Positions 25,499-35,006 of a stretch of DNA of 64,000 nucleotides are shown piece by piece. The translations under genes and the position numbers were made by a program. Each line of letters opens with the position of its first letter. Position 1 is the first letter of the stretch. Source of the stretch: Thermalbibacter longus (GTDB taxonomy: Bacteria > Chloroflexota > Chloroflexia > Thermomicrobiales > Thermomicrobiaceae); assembly GCF_023806485.1 (NCBI RefSeq), contig NZ_JAMSLR010000004.1, positions 124,001 to 188,000 of the forward strand, written 5' to 3'. The notes under the pieces are model-generated. The model ran no database searches. It was not told the origin of the DNA and worked only from the letters and a program-made list of their open reading frames with translations.

Positions 25499-26731
25499 AT
25501 GGCGAGATCGATGCGCGCGTCCGGGACGAGTGTCCCCGCTTCCCGGGAAGCCGGCGACGGGACTGATGAAACGCGCGGTGCGGCTGAAGCCCGGGACATA
25601 ACTGACCAGGCACGCCTGTGGCGCGCGGTGCTGGAGCGAGATCGCCGGTTCGACGGGCGGTTCGTCTTCGCGGTGCGCACCACTGGAATCTACTGCCGGC
25701 CTTCCTGCCCGGCGCGGCGTCCCCGGCGCGAGCATGTCTCGTTCTTTGCTCGTCCCGAGGAGGCGGAGCGCGCCGGCTTCCGGCCATGCCGTCGCTGCCA
25801 CCCCAATCAGGCCAGATTACCCGAACCGAACCTGGAGCTGGTCGCGCGTGTCTGCCGGGCGCTGGAAGAATGGGATGGGGAGTTGCCCACCTTGAAGGAG
25901 CTGGCCCAGCAGTTCGCCGTCAGCCCCTTCCACCTGCATCGCCTGTTCAAGCGGATCACCGGCGTGACGCCGCGCCAGTACGCCGATGCTTGTCGGCAGG
26001 AACGTCTCCGCCGCGAGCTCCGCAGCGGCGACTCGGTGACCGGCGCGCTCTACGGCGCCGGCTACGGTGCGAGCAGCAGCTTGTACGAGGAGGTGGGCAT
26101 GACCCTCGGCATGACGCCCGGGACATATCGGCGAGGCGGTGGCGGCGCCACGATCGTTTACTCGGTGGTGCCATGCCCCCTCGGCTACCTGCTGGTGGCA
26201 GCGACCGAGCGGGGGATCTGCGCCGTCCGGCTGGGCGACTCCGAGCTCGAGCTGGAGGACGCGCTCCGGCGGGAGTTCCCGGCCGGGCAGATCGAGCGCG
26301 ACGAAGCCGCGCTGGGCCGCTGGGTGCGGGAGCTGCTCGACTACCTGGAGGGCAACCAGCCACATCTCGATCTGCCGCTCGACGTCCAGGCCACGGCCTT
26401 CCAGCGCCGGGTCTGGGAGGCACTGCGAGCGATCCCTCGCGGTTCCACTCGTTCCTACCGGCAAGTCGCCGAGGCCATCGGCCAGCCGTCGGCGGCGCGG
26501 GCGGTCGCGCGTGCCTGCGCGGCTAACCCGGTCGCGCTGGTCGTCCCCTGCCACCGGGTGGTGCGCGAGGATGGCGGGCTCGGCGGCTACCGCTGGGGGA
26601 TCGAGCGCAAGAAGGCGCTTCTGCAGCTCGAGCGCCGGGGCAGCGCGCCCGAGCTGGGTGCGTACGACGGGTCGCGCGACCGCCCGCTGGATCACGGCCT
26701 GGCCGGGCTACGGGTCACGCACGAGCGGTAA
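25499..26731 (+). CDS. ada: bifunctional Ada: methylphosphotriester-sensing regulator and O6-methylguanine-DNA methyltransferase
   Basis: 410 residues with all Ada parts in order: N-terminal Zn/methyl-acceptor domain (GIYCRPSCPAR and FRPCRRCHPN, four Cys), AraC helix-turn-helix (LKELAQQFAVSPFHLHRLFK and TPRQYADACR), and the C-terminal alkyltransferase with active-site PCHRVV and the RAVARACAAN loop. It repairs alkylated DNA and, once methylated on the N-terminal Cys, activates the adaptive response. ATG 25499 chosen for its GAGGTG site at seven bases. A 30-residue low-complexity stretch precedes the first domain. The last 24 bases overlap the convergent gene. Confidence 0.95.
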   Translation: MARSMRASGTSVPASREAGDGTDETRGAAEARDITDQARLWRAVLERDRRFDGRFVFAVRTTGIYCRPSCPARRPRREHVSFFARPEEAERAGFRPCRRCHPNQARLPEPNLELVARVCRALEEWDGELPTLKELAQQFAVSPFHLHRLFKRITGVTPRQYADACRQERLRRELRSGDSVTGALYGAGYGASSSLYEEVGMTLGMTPGTYRRGGGGATIVYSVVPCPLGYLLVAATERGICAVRLGDSELELEDALRREFPAGQIERDEAALGRWVRELLDYLEGNQPHLDLPLDVQATAFQRRVWEALRAIPRGSTRSYRQVAEAIGQPSAARAVARACAANPVALVVPCHRVVREDGGLGGYRWGIERKKALLQLERRGSAPELGAYDGSRDRPLDHGLAGLRVTHER

Positions 26732-27742
26732 GGTGGAGCAGTGGATCCCTCCACCGTTCTTGTGCACCTCGTCGTAGGGGATCTCGATCGTCTCGATACC
26801 GGCCCGGTGCAGGCGTTCGACCGTTCGCGGGCAGCCAGCGGCGATAATGACCCGTCCGGGACGGACGGCCAGGCAGTTGACCGCCTTCTGCTCCGTTGGC
26901 CAGACGTGAATCACCTGGATCCCGAGCTCCGTCAAGAGGTCGAGGAACCAGTACGGCAAGCGCGTGACGTTCACGATCGCCTTGTCGTAGTCGACCATGA
27001 CGATGCAGCCGTCGAGGTGCAAGGAGTGGCCGGTCAGCGGCACGCGAACGAGGCGGACACCCTGTTCAGCTAGCACCTGCTCGATCTGCCGGACTCCGGC
27101 CTCGTTCTGGCGGAACGACATGCCGACGGCGGCCGTGGTTTCGTTCAGGAAGCAGAACGATCCGCCTTCGAGCAGACCCGTGCCGTGGATCGTGCGCAAG
27201 ATCGGCATGCCGAGACCCGCGATGAGGCGCGTCATATAGGCTTCCTCGCCACGCCGACCATACCCCGGCCGGCTGCCGACCGGCCCCATACGACAGATGA
27301 CCGCTCCCCCTTTGACGGCGATCGCCTGATCCCGAGTAAAGACCGCCTTCGGGTCGCCGGGCGGCCCGTCCACGTAGACGACCTCGACCCCTTCGCTCCG
27401 CAACGCCGCGACCAGCCCGTTGTGCTGGGCCTGCATCCGGGCGATGTCGGGTCCCTGCCGGTCGCGCCAGTACCACTGCTCGTCGTCGTCGATCAGGGCG
27501 GCGATCGTCGAGTCGTACTTGCGTGGGTCGATGACCGTCATCTCGTCGCCGGGACGGTGGACGACACAGAGACGTAGCCGTCCGACGTCGTTGTGCACGC
27601 CCCAGGTGCGTCCCCAGACGCGCTCCTGCATCTCCTGCGCTTCGAACGCCGGCTCGGCTCGCGGTGGGATGCGCTCGAGCACGACGTGGTAGTAGGCGTC
27701 GCTGTTTCGCAGCTCTTCATCCGGGGGCATCCGATCGTCCAC
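26708..27742 (-). CDS. arginine deiminase / amidinotransferase family protein
   Basis: 344 residues of the guanidino-group-modifying superfamily (ArcA, dimethylarginine hydrolase, amidinotransferase). Visible: RDQAIAVKGGAVICRMG, GTGLLEGGSF, the catalytic His in SLHLDGCIVMVD and the catalytic Cys in GGGIHCSTLPLVR at the end. The GTG at 27742 is taken as start (GGAGGAGGC just upstream). It could act on arginine, a methylated arginine or another guanidine; no arcB or arcC is nearby to decide. Convergent overlap with ada. Confidence 0.83.
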   Translation of the reverse strand: MDDRMPPDEELRNSDAYYHVVLERIPPRAEPAFEAQEMQERVWGRTWGVHNDVGRLRLCVVHRPGDEMTVIDPRKYDSTIAALIDDDEQWYWRDRQGPDIARMQAQHNGLVAALRSEGVEVVYVDGPPGDPKAVFTRDQAIAVKGGAVICRMGPVGSRPGYGRRGEEAYMTRLIAGLGMPILRTIHGTGLLEGGSFCFLNETTAAVGMSFRQNEAGVRQIEQVLAEQGVRLVRVPLTGHSLHLDGCIVMVDYDKAIVNVTRLPYWFLDLLTELGIQVIHVWPTEQKAVNCLAVRPGRVIIAAGCPRTVERLHRAGIETIEIPYDEVHKNGGGIHCSTLPLVRDP

Positions 27743-27858
27743 GCGCCTCCTCCATCCCTTTGCAGCCCGTCTCGCGAGATACTGGACTAGATGCGGACGC
27801 CCGGCGCGCGGGGTTCCGGGCGCCGGGCACGGACAGACCGAGCGAGTTCGGGCGCGAA

Positions 27859-29298
27859 TCAGGCGAACGTGTCAGGCACGCGATTAAAGACGAGAAGGCG
27901 CGGCTCGGTCATGTCCTCGATCGCATAGCGCAGGCCCTCGCGGCTCAGCCCCGAGTCCTTGACGCCGCCGTAGGGCATGTGGTCGACCCGGAAGGTCGGA
28001 ACGTCGTTGATGATCACGCCGCCGACTTCCAGCACTTCGAAGGCGCGCAGCGCGTGCTCCAGGCTCGAGGTGAAGACGCCCGCTTGCAGGCCATACACCG
28101 AGTCGTTGACCTCGGCCAGCGCCTCTTCGAAGTCGTCGAACGGCCACAAGTTCACGAGCGGCGCGAACGCCTCGCGGCTGCACACGAAGCTGGTCTTGGG
28201 CACGTCCACCAGCACCGTCGGCTGGAAGAAGCGCCCCTCGGCCTTCCCGCCGATCAGCATCTTCGCGCCCTCGGCGACCGCCGACTCCACCCAGTCCTGC
28301 GTGCGCCTGGCCGCCTTATCATCGATCATCGGGCCGAGGTCGGTTGACTCGTCCAGCGGATCGCCCATCTTCATCTGCCGGACTTCGGCCAGGAAGCGCT
28401 CGACGAACTCGTCCCAGCGCGAGCGGTGCACGTAGACGCGCTGCACCGAGATGCAGACTTGTCCGGCGTAGGCGAAGGCGCCCACGCGAATGCGAGGCAC
28501 CGCCACGTCGAGGTTGGCCGTCCGGTCGACGACCACGCCCGCGTTGCCACCGAGCTCCAGCACCACCTTCTTCTTGCCGGCACGCGCCTTCAAGTCCCAG
28601 CCGACGTCGGGCGAGCCGGTGAACGTGAGCAGCTTGAAGCGGTCGTCGGTGACCAGCCGGTCGCCGACCTTGCGGTCCATCGGCATGATGCTGACTGCGC
28701 CCTTAGGTACGCCCGCCTCTTCCACGATCTCGGCGAAGGTGAGCATGGTCAAGGGATCGCGACTGGGCGGTTTGAGGACGATCGTGTTGCCCGAGGCGAT
28801 GGCCGGGGCGATCTTGTGGAGCGCCAGATTGAGCGGGAAGTTGAACGGCGAGATACCGGCGATCGGGCCGATCGGGAAGCGGCGGGTGATCCCGAAGCGG
28901 CCCTGGGAGTACGGCATCAGGTCGAGCGGGATCGTCTCCCCGCCGATCCGCTTGGCCTCCTCGACCGCCGTCTGCAGCGTGAAGACTCCGCGGGCGGCCT
29001 CGACCCGCGCGTCACGGATGGGCTTGCCTGCCTCCATCGCGATCAGCCGGGCGATCTCCTCCTGCCGCTTGCGCAGGCCATCGGCCATGCGCTGCAAGAT
29101 CTCGGCCCGCTCATAGCCCTGGAGCTTGCGCGTGACCTCGAAGGCCCGCTGCGCGGCGACGATCGCGTCTTCCAGATCCTGGTCGGTCGCGTTGTAGGTC
29201 ACGCCGACTAGCTCGTCGTTGTACGGATTGCGGATCTCCAGGCGGTCGGACGAGGTGCGCCACTCACCGGCACAGTAGAAGGGGTATTCGCGCGCCAT
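27859..29298 (-). CDS. NAD(P)-dependent aldehyde dehydrogenase
   Basis: 479 residues, standard ALDH length. Cofactor loop SPFNFPLNLALHKIAPAIA, LKPPSRDP, TFTGSPDVGW, general base Glu in LELGGNAG and nucleophile Cys in AGQVCISVQRVYV; ends with the PYGGVKDSGLSREG signature. The CISVQR pattern is close to lactaldehyde / glyceraldehyde-type and succinate-semialdehyde dehydrogenases. GGAGGG precedes the ATG. It is followed (in transcription) by the deiminase gene and preceded by the aspartase/fumarase gene, possibly one amino-acid catabolic unit (inference). Confidence 0.92.
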   Translation of the reverse strand: MAREYPFYCAGEWRTSSDRLEIRNPYNDELVGVTYNATDQDLEDAIVAAQRAFEVTRKLQGYERAEILQRMADGLRKRQEEIARLIAMEAGKPIRDARVEAARGVFTLQTAVEEAKRIGGETIPLDLMPYSQGRFGITRRFPIGPIAGISPFNFPLNLALHKIAPAIASGNTIVLKPPSRDPLTMLTFAEIVEEAGVPKGAVSIMPMDRKVGDRLVTDDRFKLLTFTGSPDVGWDLKARAGKKKVVLELGGNAGVVVDRTANLDVAVPRIRVGAFAYAGQVCISVQRVYVHRSRWDEFVERFLAEVRQMKMGDPLDESTDLGPMIDDKAARRTQDWVESAVAEGAKMLIGGKAEGRFFQPTVLVDVPKTSFVCSREAFAPLVNLWPFDDFEEALAEVNDSVYGLQAGVFTSSLEHALRAFEVLEVGGVIINDVPTFRVDHMPYGGVKDSGLSREGLRYAIEDMTEPRLLVFNRVPDTFA

Positions 29299-29367
29299 CG
29301 CTGGCCCTCCGTTCGTCTGGACGTGGGATGACAGGTCTCGCTGTCCCCGATGATAACCGATTCCCTC

Positions 29368-30783
29368 TCAGCAGCGGTTGGCGTCCGGATCCTGCGGTAA
29401 CGCCATCCGGACGGGGTCGAGGATCTCGGCGGCTTCGGCTTCGCTCAGGATCCCCTCCTCAACGACCACCTCGCGCACGGTCTTGCCGGTCTCCCAGGCC
29501 TTCTTGGCAATCTCGGCAGCCCGGAGGTAGCCGATCTGGGGCGTGAGGATGGTTGCCAGCGCGATGCTCCCGTGGGCCAGCTCGCTGAGACGCCGCTCGT
29601 TCGCCTGGATGCCCTCGATGCAGCGCGTGCGGAACACGGTGAGCGCGTTGGCCAGGATGTCGTTCGCCCACAGCAGGTTGTAGACGATCAGCGGCGTCAT
29701 CACGTTGAGGTCGAGCTGCCCCGCCTGGACTCCTAGCGAGACCGCGTGGTCGTAGCCGACGACCTGGAAGGCCACCATGTTGACCATCTCGGCAATCGAG
29801 GGGTTGACCTTGCCCGGCATGATCGAGGAGCCAGGCTGGACCGGCGGGAGGACGATCTCGCCCAGCCCGGCGCGTGGCCCCGAGCCGAGCAGCCGGATAT
29901 CGTTGGCGATGCGGATCACCTCCAGCGCGGCGTTACGGATCGCGCCGGAGAGATGGGCGAAGTCGGCGTGGCTCTGGGTAATCTCGAACGTGTTGTGCGC
30001 CGGCCGCAGCTCGAAGCCGGTGATCGCGGACAGCTCGGCGGCCACCTGTGCCCGGTAGCCCGGAAATGCGTTGATCCCGGTGCCGAGGGCGGTTGCCCCC
30101 AGGTTCAGCTCGGTCAGCGCTCGCCGGGCCTCGGCGACGCGCTCGGCAGCCCGGCGCATCGCCGAGGCGTAGCCCGAGAACTCATCGCCCAGCCGGATCG
30201 GCACGGCGTCCTGGAGGTGCGTGCGGCCCGTCTTGGTCAGGTTGCCGAACTCCTGGGCCTTGCGGCAAAGCGCCTCGCCGAGGAGGCGCAGCGCCTCCAC
30301 CAGGCGCGGGGTGGCCCGCAACAGGGCTAGCCGGCTAGCCGTCGGGATTACGTCGTTGCTCGACTGGCCGAGGTTGACGTGGTCGTTGGGGTGGACTGGC
30401 CGGTACTCGCCGCGCCGGCCGCCGAGGATCTCGTTGGCCCGGTTGGCGATCACCTCGTTGGCGTTCATGTTGTGGGAGGTACCGGCGCCGGCCTGGTAGG
30501 GGTCGACCACGAAGTGCTCGTGCCACTGCCCGTCGAGGATCTCCTGGGCTGCCTGCTCGATTGCCCGGGCCTGCTCAGCGGTGAGCCGGCCGTTCCGGTA
30601 GTTGACCCGCGCGGCCGCCAGCTTGACCTGGGCGGTCGCAACGATCAGGTCGGGGTGAGGCCGGAGCCCGCTGATCGGGAAGTTGGCCACTGCTCGCGCC
30701 GTCTGCGCGCCGTACAGCGCGTTGACCGGCACCGGTACCTCGCCCAGCGAGTCCCGCTCAATCCGCACATCCGCCACCTGCAT
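29368..30783 (-). CDS. aspartate ammonia-lyase / class II fumarase family
   Basis: 471 residues. Tetrameric lyase with the superfamily signature GSSIMPGKVNP, the TSHNMNANEVIANRA and NLTKTGRTHLQDA regions and the HPNDHVNLGQSSND substrate loop. PYQAGAGTS and AVPIRLGDEF are closer to aspartase than to FumC, but the two cannot be separated safely by eye. Reaction: aspartate to fumarate plus ammonia, or fumarate hydration. ATG 30783 has GGGGAAGAG upstream. The end (DPDANRC) lacks the long Lys-rich aspartase tail. Confidence 0.85.
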   Translation of the reverse strand: MQVADVRIERDSLGEVPVPVNALYGAQTARAVANFPISGLRPHPDLIVATAQVKLAAARVNYRNGRLTAEQARAIEQAAQEILDGQWHEHFVVDPYQAGAGTSHNMNANEVIANRANEILGGRRGEYRPVHPNDHVNLGQSSNDVIPTASRLALLRATPRLVEALRLLGEALCRKAQEFGNLTKTGRTHLQDAVPIRLGDEFSGYASAMRRAAERVAEARRALTELNLGATALGTGINAFPGYRAQVAAELSAITGFELRPAHNTFEITQSHADFAHLSGAIRNAALEVIRIANDIRLLGSGPRAGLGEIVLPPVQPGSSIMPGKVNPSIAEMVNMVAFQVVGYDHAVSLGVQAGQLDLNVMTPLIVYNLLWANDILANALTVFRTRCIEGIQANERRLSELAHGSIALATILTPQIGYLRAAEIAKKAWETGKTVREVVVEEGILSEAEAAEILDPVRMALPQDPDANRC

Positions 30784-30953
30784 CGCTCTTCCCCCTCCGC
30801 GTTTCGCTCAGCCCCGGTCTCTCAGCCACATCCCCCGATGGACGCTTGCGGGCGGGACGCCCTCGGCCCCTTGCCTTCGGGCCAGATGCAGACCAGCCGT
30901 TCCGTCCGGGGATCGGTCTCCTGCCACGGCGCGAGCAGCTCCCGCCGCGCGGC

Positions 30954-31385
30954 TCAGGCGGCATCCCACCAGGTGGGACGCTGGGAGCCGATGGCCGCCA
31001 GCTCGGTCTTGACGTAGATCAGCCCCTCGCGATCCATCACCGACTGCTCGTACTCGCCGCTCATGGTAATGGCGTCGACCGGGCACACCTGCGCGCAGAG
31101 ACCGCAGAACATGCAGCGCCCGGCCCGCAGGATGAACTCGCCCAGCTCGCGGTCGCCCTCCTCGGAGGGCACGACGTGCATCTCGAGGCAGCTTGTGGGG
31201 CAGATGCGGGCGCAGAGACCACAGGCGACGCAGAGGGCCTCGCCGGTCTCGGGATCGGAGCGCAGCGCCGGCAGGCCTCGGAAACGGGGCGCCATCTGGC
31301 GCTTCTGCTCGGGGTACTGGATGGTCACCTTCGGCTTGAAGAGGTGGCGGAGGGTGACTAGGAAGCCCTTGATGTCGTCGAGCAT
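30954..31385 (-). CDS. nuoI: NuoI-like 2[4Fe-4S] subunit
   Basis: 143 residues. Complex I 23-kDa-type protein: two CxxCxxCxxxCP motifs (CVACGLCARICP and CMFCGLCAQVCP) and the N-terminal GFLVTLRHLFKPKVTIQYPE typical of NuoI. ATG 31385 starts two bases after the NuoG stop, with GGAG seven bases upstream, so the two are translationally linked. Other nuo genes are absent, so it forms a G-I module that may belong to a split complex I locus or a separate NADH/formate-type electron module. Confidence 0.88.
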   Translation of the reverse strand: MLDDIKGFLVTLRHLFKPKVTIQYPEQKRQMAPRFRGLPALRSDPETGEALCVACGLCARICPTSCLEMHVVPSEEGDRELGEFILRAGRCMFCGLCAQVCPVDAITMSGEYEQSVMDREGLIYVKTELAAIGSQRPTWWDAA

Positions 31386-31386
31386 C

Positions 31387-33879
31387 TCAGCGCTCCTCGT
31401 CCGTGCGGGTTGCCTGCTCGGCAATCACGAAGCGCACGCGCTCGCGGGAGAGCCCGTCGTCGAACTGCAGTGCGCTCTCGACCCCGCCGAACGCCTGCTC
31501 CATCCAGATGGCCCAGCCGCCGCCGGGGACGGTGGCACCGAGCCGCACGGCGCCCTCGGCCGGCCCGGCCAGCCCGCGTACCGGCCAAGTCAGCGGGCCG
31601 CGCTCCAGCCGCGGGAAGATGATGCCCCGGTAGATCGGCGTGAGGTGGGTGACCTCCTGGAGTACCAGCGACGGGTGGCTGAAGGCCAACTGGTAGCCCA
31701 GCCGGCGGGCGATCTCCTGGATCAGCCACCAGCTCGGTCGGGCATCCCCCGGCGGGTCGACTGCGAGCCGGAGGCGCTGTACGGTGCGGTCGGCGTTGGT
31801 GAAGGTGCCGTCTTTCTCCATGAACATCGCGGCGGGCAACACGATGTGCGCGCGTTCGGTGAGCGGGCTCGGGAAGCACTCTTCGACGACCAGGAACTCG
31901 AGCTTCTCGAGCGCCGAGAGCAGTCTCGGCTCGATCGGCGGCGCGAACTCGTGACTGGAGCCCGCCACGTACATCGCCTTTATCTGGCCGGCCTCGATCG
32001 CCTCGATCATCTGCTCCAGGCTCGAGCCGGGCGTGGCCGGCAAGGCCCGCAGCGGCTCGAAGCCGTCCACCACCGTAGCGCTCCAGCGCGGCAGCCAGGC
32101 CGCTTCGAGTTGCCGCCGGGCCTCGCGGTCGCTCACTGGCCGGTAGCCAGGCAGGAACGCTGGGTGGCACCCCATATCCAGCGTGCCCTGGGCGTTCGCC
32201 GGGCCGCGGAAGGCGATGACCCCCGCCCCTGGCCGCCCGGCGTTCCCGGTCAAGAGCGCCAGGTTGTTGAGCGCGACCGCAGCCGCGTAGACGTCCCCGT
32301 CCTGGTGAGCGAGCGTGTGGTAGATGACGCTGGGCGGGTATCCCTCGTCGCCCGGCGTCCCTGGAGTGCCGCGGCCGCCAGTGGCGTACAACAGTGCCGC
32401 GCGCCGGATCTTCTCGATGGGGATGCCCGTGGCTGACGCGACTCGTTCGGGCTCGTAGTCGCGCAGCGAGGCGACCCACTCCTGGAAGGTGGAGCTCTGG
32501 ACAGCGGGCCGGGCCAGCCCCTCGTCGAGGATGACCCGCGCCATCGCGTTGATCACCGCTGCCTCGGTGCCCTCAGGTGGCCGGATCCAGACCTCGGCGC
32601 GGTGGCACAGCGGGTAATCGTCGCGGCTGATGACGACCGTCTTAGTCTCACGGTAGTTGCGCGACCAGTAGAGCCAGTAGCTGGCTACCGGCGCTCTATC
32701 GCCGATGCTCGGGCCCACCACCAGCGCGCAGGCCGAGTGGGTGAACATCTCCTGCACCGAGTTGGTGCTGACCGGAAGCCCGAAGGAGTCGAGCAGCGCC
32801 CGGTCGACCGCGCCCTGCGACCGTGTCGCCAGCCGGTCGATGTTGTTGGTGCCCATCACCGCGCGGGTGAAGAGCTGGAGCAGGTAGTTCTCCTCGTTGG
32901 TATTGTCCGGCGAGGCGAGGGCCGCGAAGCGGTCGCCCTGGTACCGGCGCAGCCGCTCAGCGACCAGGTCGAGCGCCTCGTCCAGCGGCACGGCGACGAG
33001 CTCGTCGCCTCGCCGCACCATGGCCGTCTCCAGCCGGTCGGGGTGCTGCACCTGCTCGTAGCCCCACTTGCCGCGGACGCAGGTGTAGCCGTAGTTGACG
33101 CCCCGCTCCCAAAGGTGGGTGACGCGCCGCACCAGGCCCCGGTTGTGCTCGACGTTCAGCGTGCAGCCCACGTCGCAGAACCCGCAGACCGTCTCGGTGG
33201 CGTCCAGCTCCCAGGGGTGATGCGCGAACTTGCGGTCGGTCAGCGCGCCGACCGGGCAGACCGCGATGCACATGCCGCAGGAGGTGCAGGTGGTATCGCG
33301 CAAGTCCATCCCGTAGGCCGTGCCGATCTCGGCTTCGAGCCCGCGCTTCAACACCTCGATAGCGGTGACGCCGATCACCTCGTCGCAGACGCGGGTGCAG
33401 CGGGAGCAGATGATGCAGCGCTCCCACTTGTAGTCGATGAGGTCGCTGAGGTGCTTGTACGGGCCCGCGATCTTGGGCCGCCGGTAAGGGTTGGCGTAGA
33501 CGTTGTGGTAGTAGGTGTTGTCCTGCAGATAACACTCGCCCGACTTGTCGCAGGTGGGGCAGTCGAGGGCGTGGTCGACCAGGTACATCTGGAGCACGAA
33601 CTTGCGCGACTCTTCGCAGGCCGGCGAGTCGGTCGAGATCTCCATGCCGTCGCGCACCTGCGCGGCGCAGGATTCGACCAGACCGCCGCGGCGCCCGAGG
33701 ATCTCGACCGTGCAGATGCGGCAGGAGCCCCAGGGGCGAAGGAGCGGCTGGTAGCAGAGGTTGGGCACTTCGATGCCGACCATCCGGCACGCCTCGAGGA
33801 TGGTCATCCCTTCGGGCACCGTGTACTGCTGCCCGTTGATCGTGACGGTCACCAGGCGTGCTGGGCTTCCTACAGCCAT
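31387..33879 (-). CDS. nuoG: NuoG-like molybdopterin-superfamily iron-sulfur protein
   Basis: 830 residues. N-terminal [2Fe-2S] domain (NLCYQPLLRPWGSCRIC), the His-plus-three-Cys cluster HALDCPTCDKSGEC, two [4Fe-4S] motifs (CIICSRCTRVC, CTSCGMCIAVCP), then the CGFCDVGC...C cluster of the FDH/NuoG catalytic-like domain. At the place where formate dehydrogenases have Cys or Sec after NNID, this protein reads RLATRSQG, so it is not a formate dehydrogenase and is best called NuoG. ATG 33879 is used; the extension to 33978 is unlike the family. The operon goes on to nuoI. Confidence 0.88.
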   Translation of the reverse strand: MAVGSPARLVTVTINGQQYTVPEGMTILEACRMVGIEVPNLCYQPLLRPWGSCRICTVEILGRRGGLVESCAAQVRDGMEISTDSPACEESRKFVLQMYLVDHALDCPTCDKSGECYLQDNTYYHNVYANPYRRPKIAGPYKHLSDLIDYKWERCIICSRCTRVCDEVIGVTAIEVLKRGLEAEIGTAYGMDLRDTTCTSCGMCIAVCPVGALTDRKFAHHPWELDATETVCGFCDVGCTLNVEHNRGLVRRVTHLWERGVNYGYTCVRGKWGYEQVQHPDRLETAMVRRGDELVAVPLDEALDLVAERLRRYQGDRFAALASPDNTNEENYLLQLFTRAVMGTNNIDRLATRSQGAVDRALLDSFGLPVSTNSVQEMFTHSACALVVGPSIGDRAPVASYWLYWSRNYRETKTVVISRDDYPLCHRAEVWIRPPEGTEAAVINAMARVILDEGLARPAVQSSTFQEWVASLRDYEPERVASATGIPIEKIRRAALLYATGGRGTPGTPGDEGYPPSVIYHTLAHQDGDVYAAAVALNNLALLTGNAGRPGAGVIAFRGPANAQGTLDMGCHPAFLPGYRPVSDREARRQLEAAWLPRWSATVVDGFEPLRALPATPGSSLEQMIEAIEAGQIKAMYVAGSSHEFAPPIEPRLLSALEKLEFLVVEECFPSPLTERAHIVLPAAMFMEKDGTFTNADRTVQRLRLAVDPPGDARPSWWLIQEIARRLGYQLAFSHPSLVLQEVTHLTPIYRGIIFPRLERGPLTWPVRGLAGPAEGAVRLGATVPGGGWAIWMEQAFGGVESALQFDDGLSRERVRFVIAEQATRTDEER

Positions 33880-34085
33880 ACGCTCGCGGTCCTCTCCGCA
33901 GCCGTCAACGCTGTCCTCGCGATCCCGCAACTTCGATGCGGTCCACAAATTTGAAGCGTCACGACGATCCGGCTGCACCCGCTGGATTGATCAGAGGTCA
34001 CTCGCTCAGCCAATGAGCGGGCGACCGAACCACGGAGCCCGCCGGCCGTTGCGAGGCGCGCACCGCTCGGCTCTCATCCTGGCTG

Positions 34086-34127
34086 ATCTTACCACATATT
34101 TGCGCACAGCTTCACAAACTGTGCGCA
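34086..34127 (-). promoter_or_regulatory. nuoGI control region with 9-bp inverted repeat
   Basis: TGCGCACAG (34101-34109) and CTGTGCGCA (34119-34127) form a perfect interrupted palindrome. On the minus strand a TAAGAT (34091-34086) that could be the -10 box follows directly, so the palindrome covers the -35 region. Start of nuoG is about 205 bases downstream; the space 33880-34085 holds nothing else I recognise. Confidence 0.5.
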
Positions 34128-34208
34128 TGGCACCGATGTAGTTGAGCGTCAGGGTGTGACGAGCGCAGATGAGCCCGGGAGACCTCGGCCGCGACGTGGC
34201 AGTGCTGC

Positions 34209-34793
34209 TCAGGCCTGCACCGGCTGGCGTTCCAGGCCGAGCTCGCTCGCGATCTCCTTCATCGCATCGAGCACGGTTTGGATGTGCTCGTCGAGCGGGA
34301 CGCCGAGCGCGGCCGCCGCCGCCTCGATCTCGGCTCGATCGACGGCCGCGGCGAACTCCTTCTGCTTCCACTTCTTCTTGACGCTGCGCACCTCGACATC
34401 GAGGATGCTCTTGGTCGGCCGCACGAGCGCGACTGCCACCAGGAAGCCGGTCAGCTCGTCGACGGCCACGAGCGCGCGCTCCATCAGGCTCTCGGGGTGG
34501 ATACCGGTGACCTCCGGGGCGTGGCTGAGGATAGCGCGGATCACCTCCTCGGGGTAGCCGCGCTCGCGCAGGATGCGCGAGCCCACGACCGGGTGCCCTT
34601 CGACGCTGATGTTCGGGTAGCGCTCGTAGTCGAAGTCGTGGAGCAGGCCGACCAGCCCCCAGAGCTCTGGATCTTCGCCGAACCGCCTGGCATAGGCGAC
34701 CATCGCCGCCTCGACCGCCAGCATGTGGCGGATCAGGTGCGGCTGCGTGGTGTACTCGGTGACGAGCGCCCAGGCTTCATGACGGCTCGGCAT
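34209..34793 (-). CDS. HD domain hydrolase
   Basis: 194 residues, HDIG-type phosphohydrolase: H in LIRHMLAVEAAM, HD in GLLHDFDYERYP, H in EGHPVVGSRIL and D in AVDELTGFLVA. Members of this small subfamily are often next to tRNA or nucleotide genes; substrate unknown. ATG 34793 with AAGGAGG nine bases upstream. Confidence 0.83.
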   Translation of the reverse strand: MPSRHEAWALVTEYTTQPHLIRHMLAVEAAMVAYARRFGEDPELWGLVGLLHDFDYERYPNISVEGHPVVGSRILRERGYPEEVIRAILSHAPEVTGIHPESLMERALVAVDELTGFLVAVALVRPTKSILDVEVRSVKKKWKQKEFAAAVDRAEIEAAAAALGVPLDEHIQTVLDAMKEIASELGLERQPVQA

Positions 34794-35006
34794 GCTCCAG
34801 TTCCTCCTTCGCGGTCTCGGTCTTGCATGGGCGGTCGGATAAGGCGACCGGCAGCCCAGTGACATATCGTACCCGCTCCCGCGGCCCCGCGTCAGCGCTG
34901 CCGGGCATCGACGGCATCGTGGCCGGCTGCGGTGAGCGAGCCGGCACTGCCCTGGGACAGGCCGCGCGGTCTGCCCCAGGGCAGCCAGCAAATCCCACTG
35001 CTCGTC

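Noticed and set aside
31387-33879. Formate dehydrogenase selenoprotein
   Set aside because: The position that holds Cys or Sec in formate dehydrogenases reads RLATRSQG and there is no in-frame TGA; cluster pattern fits NuoG.
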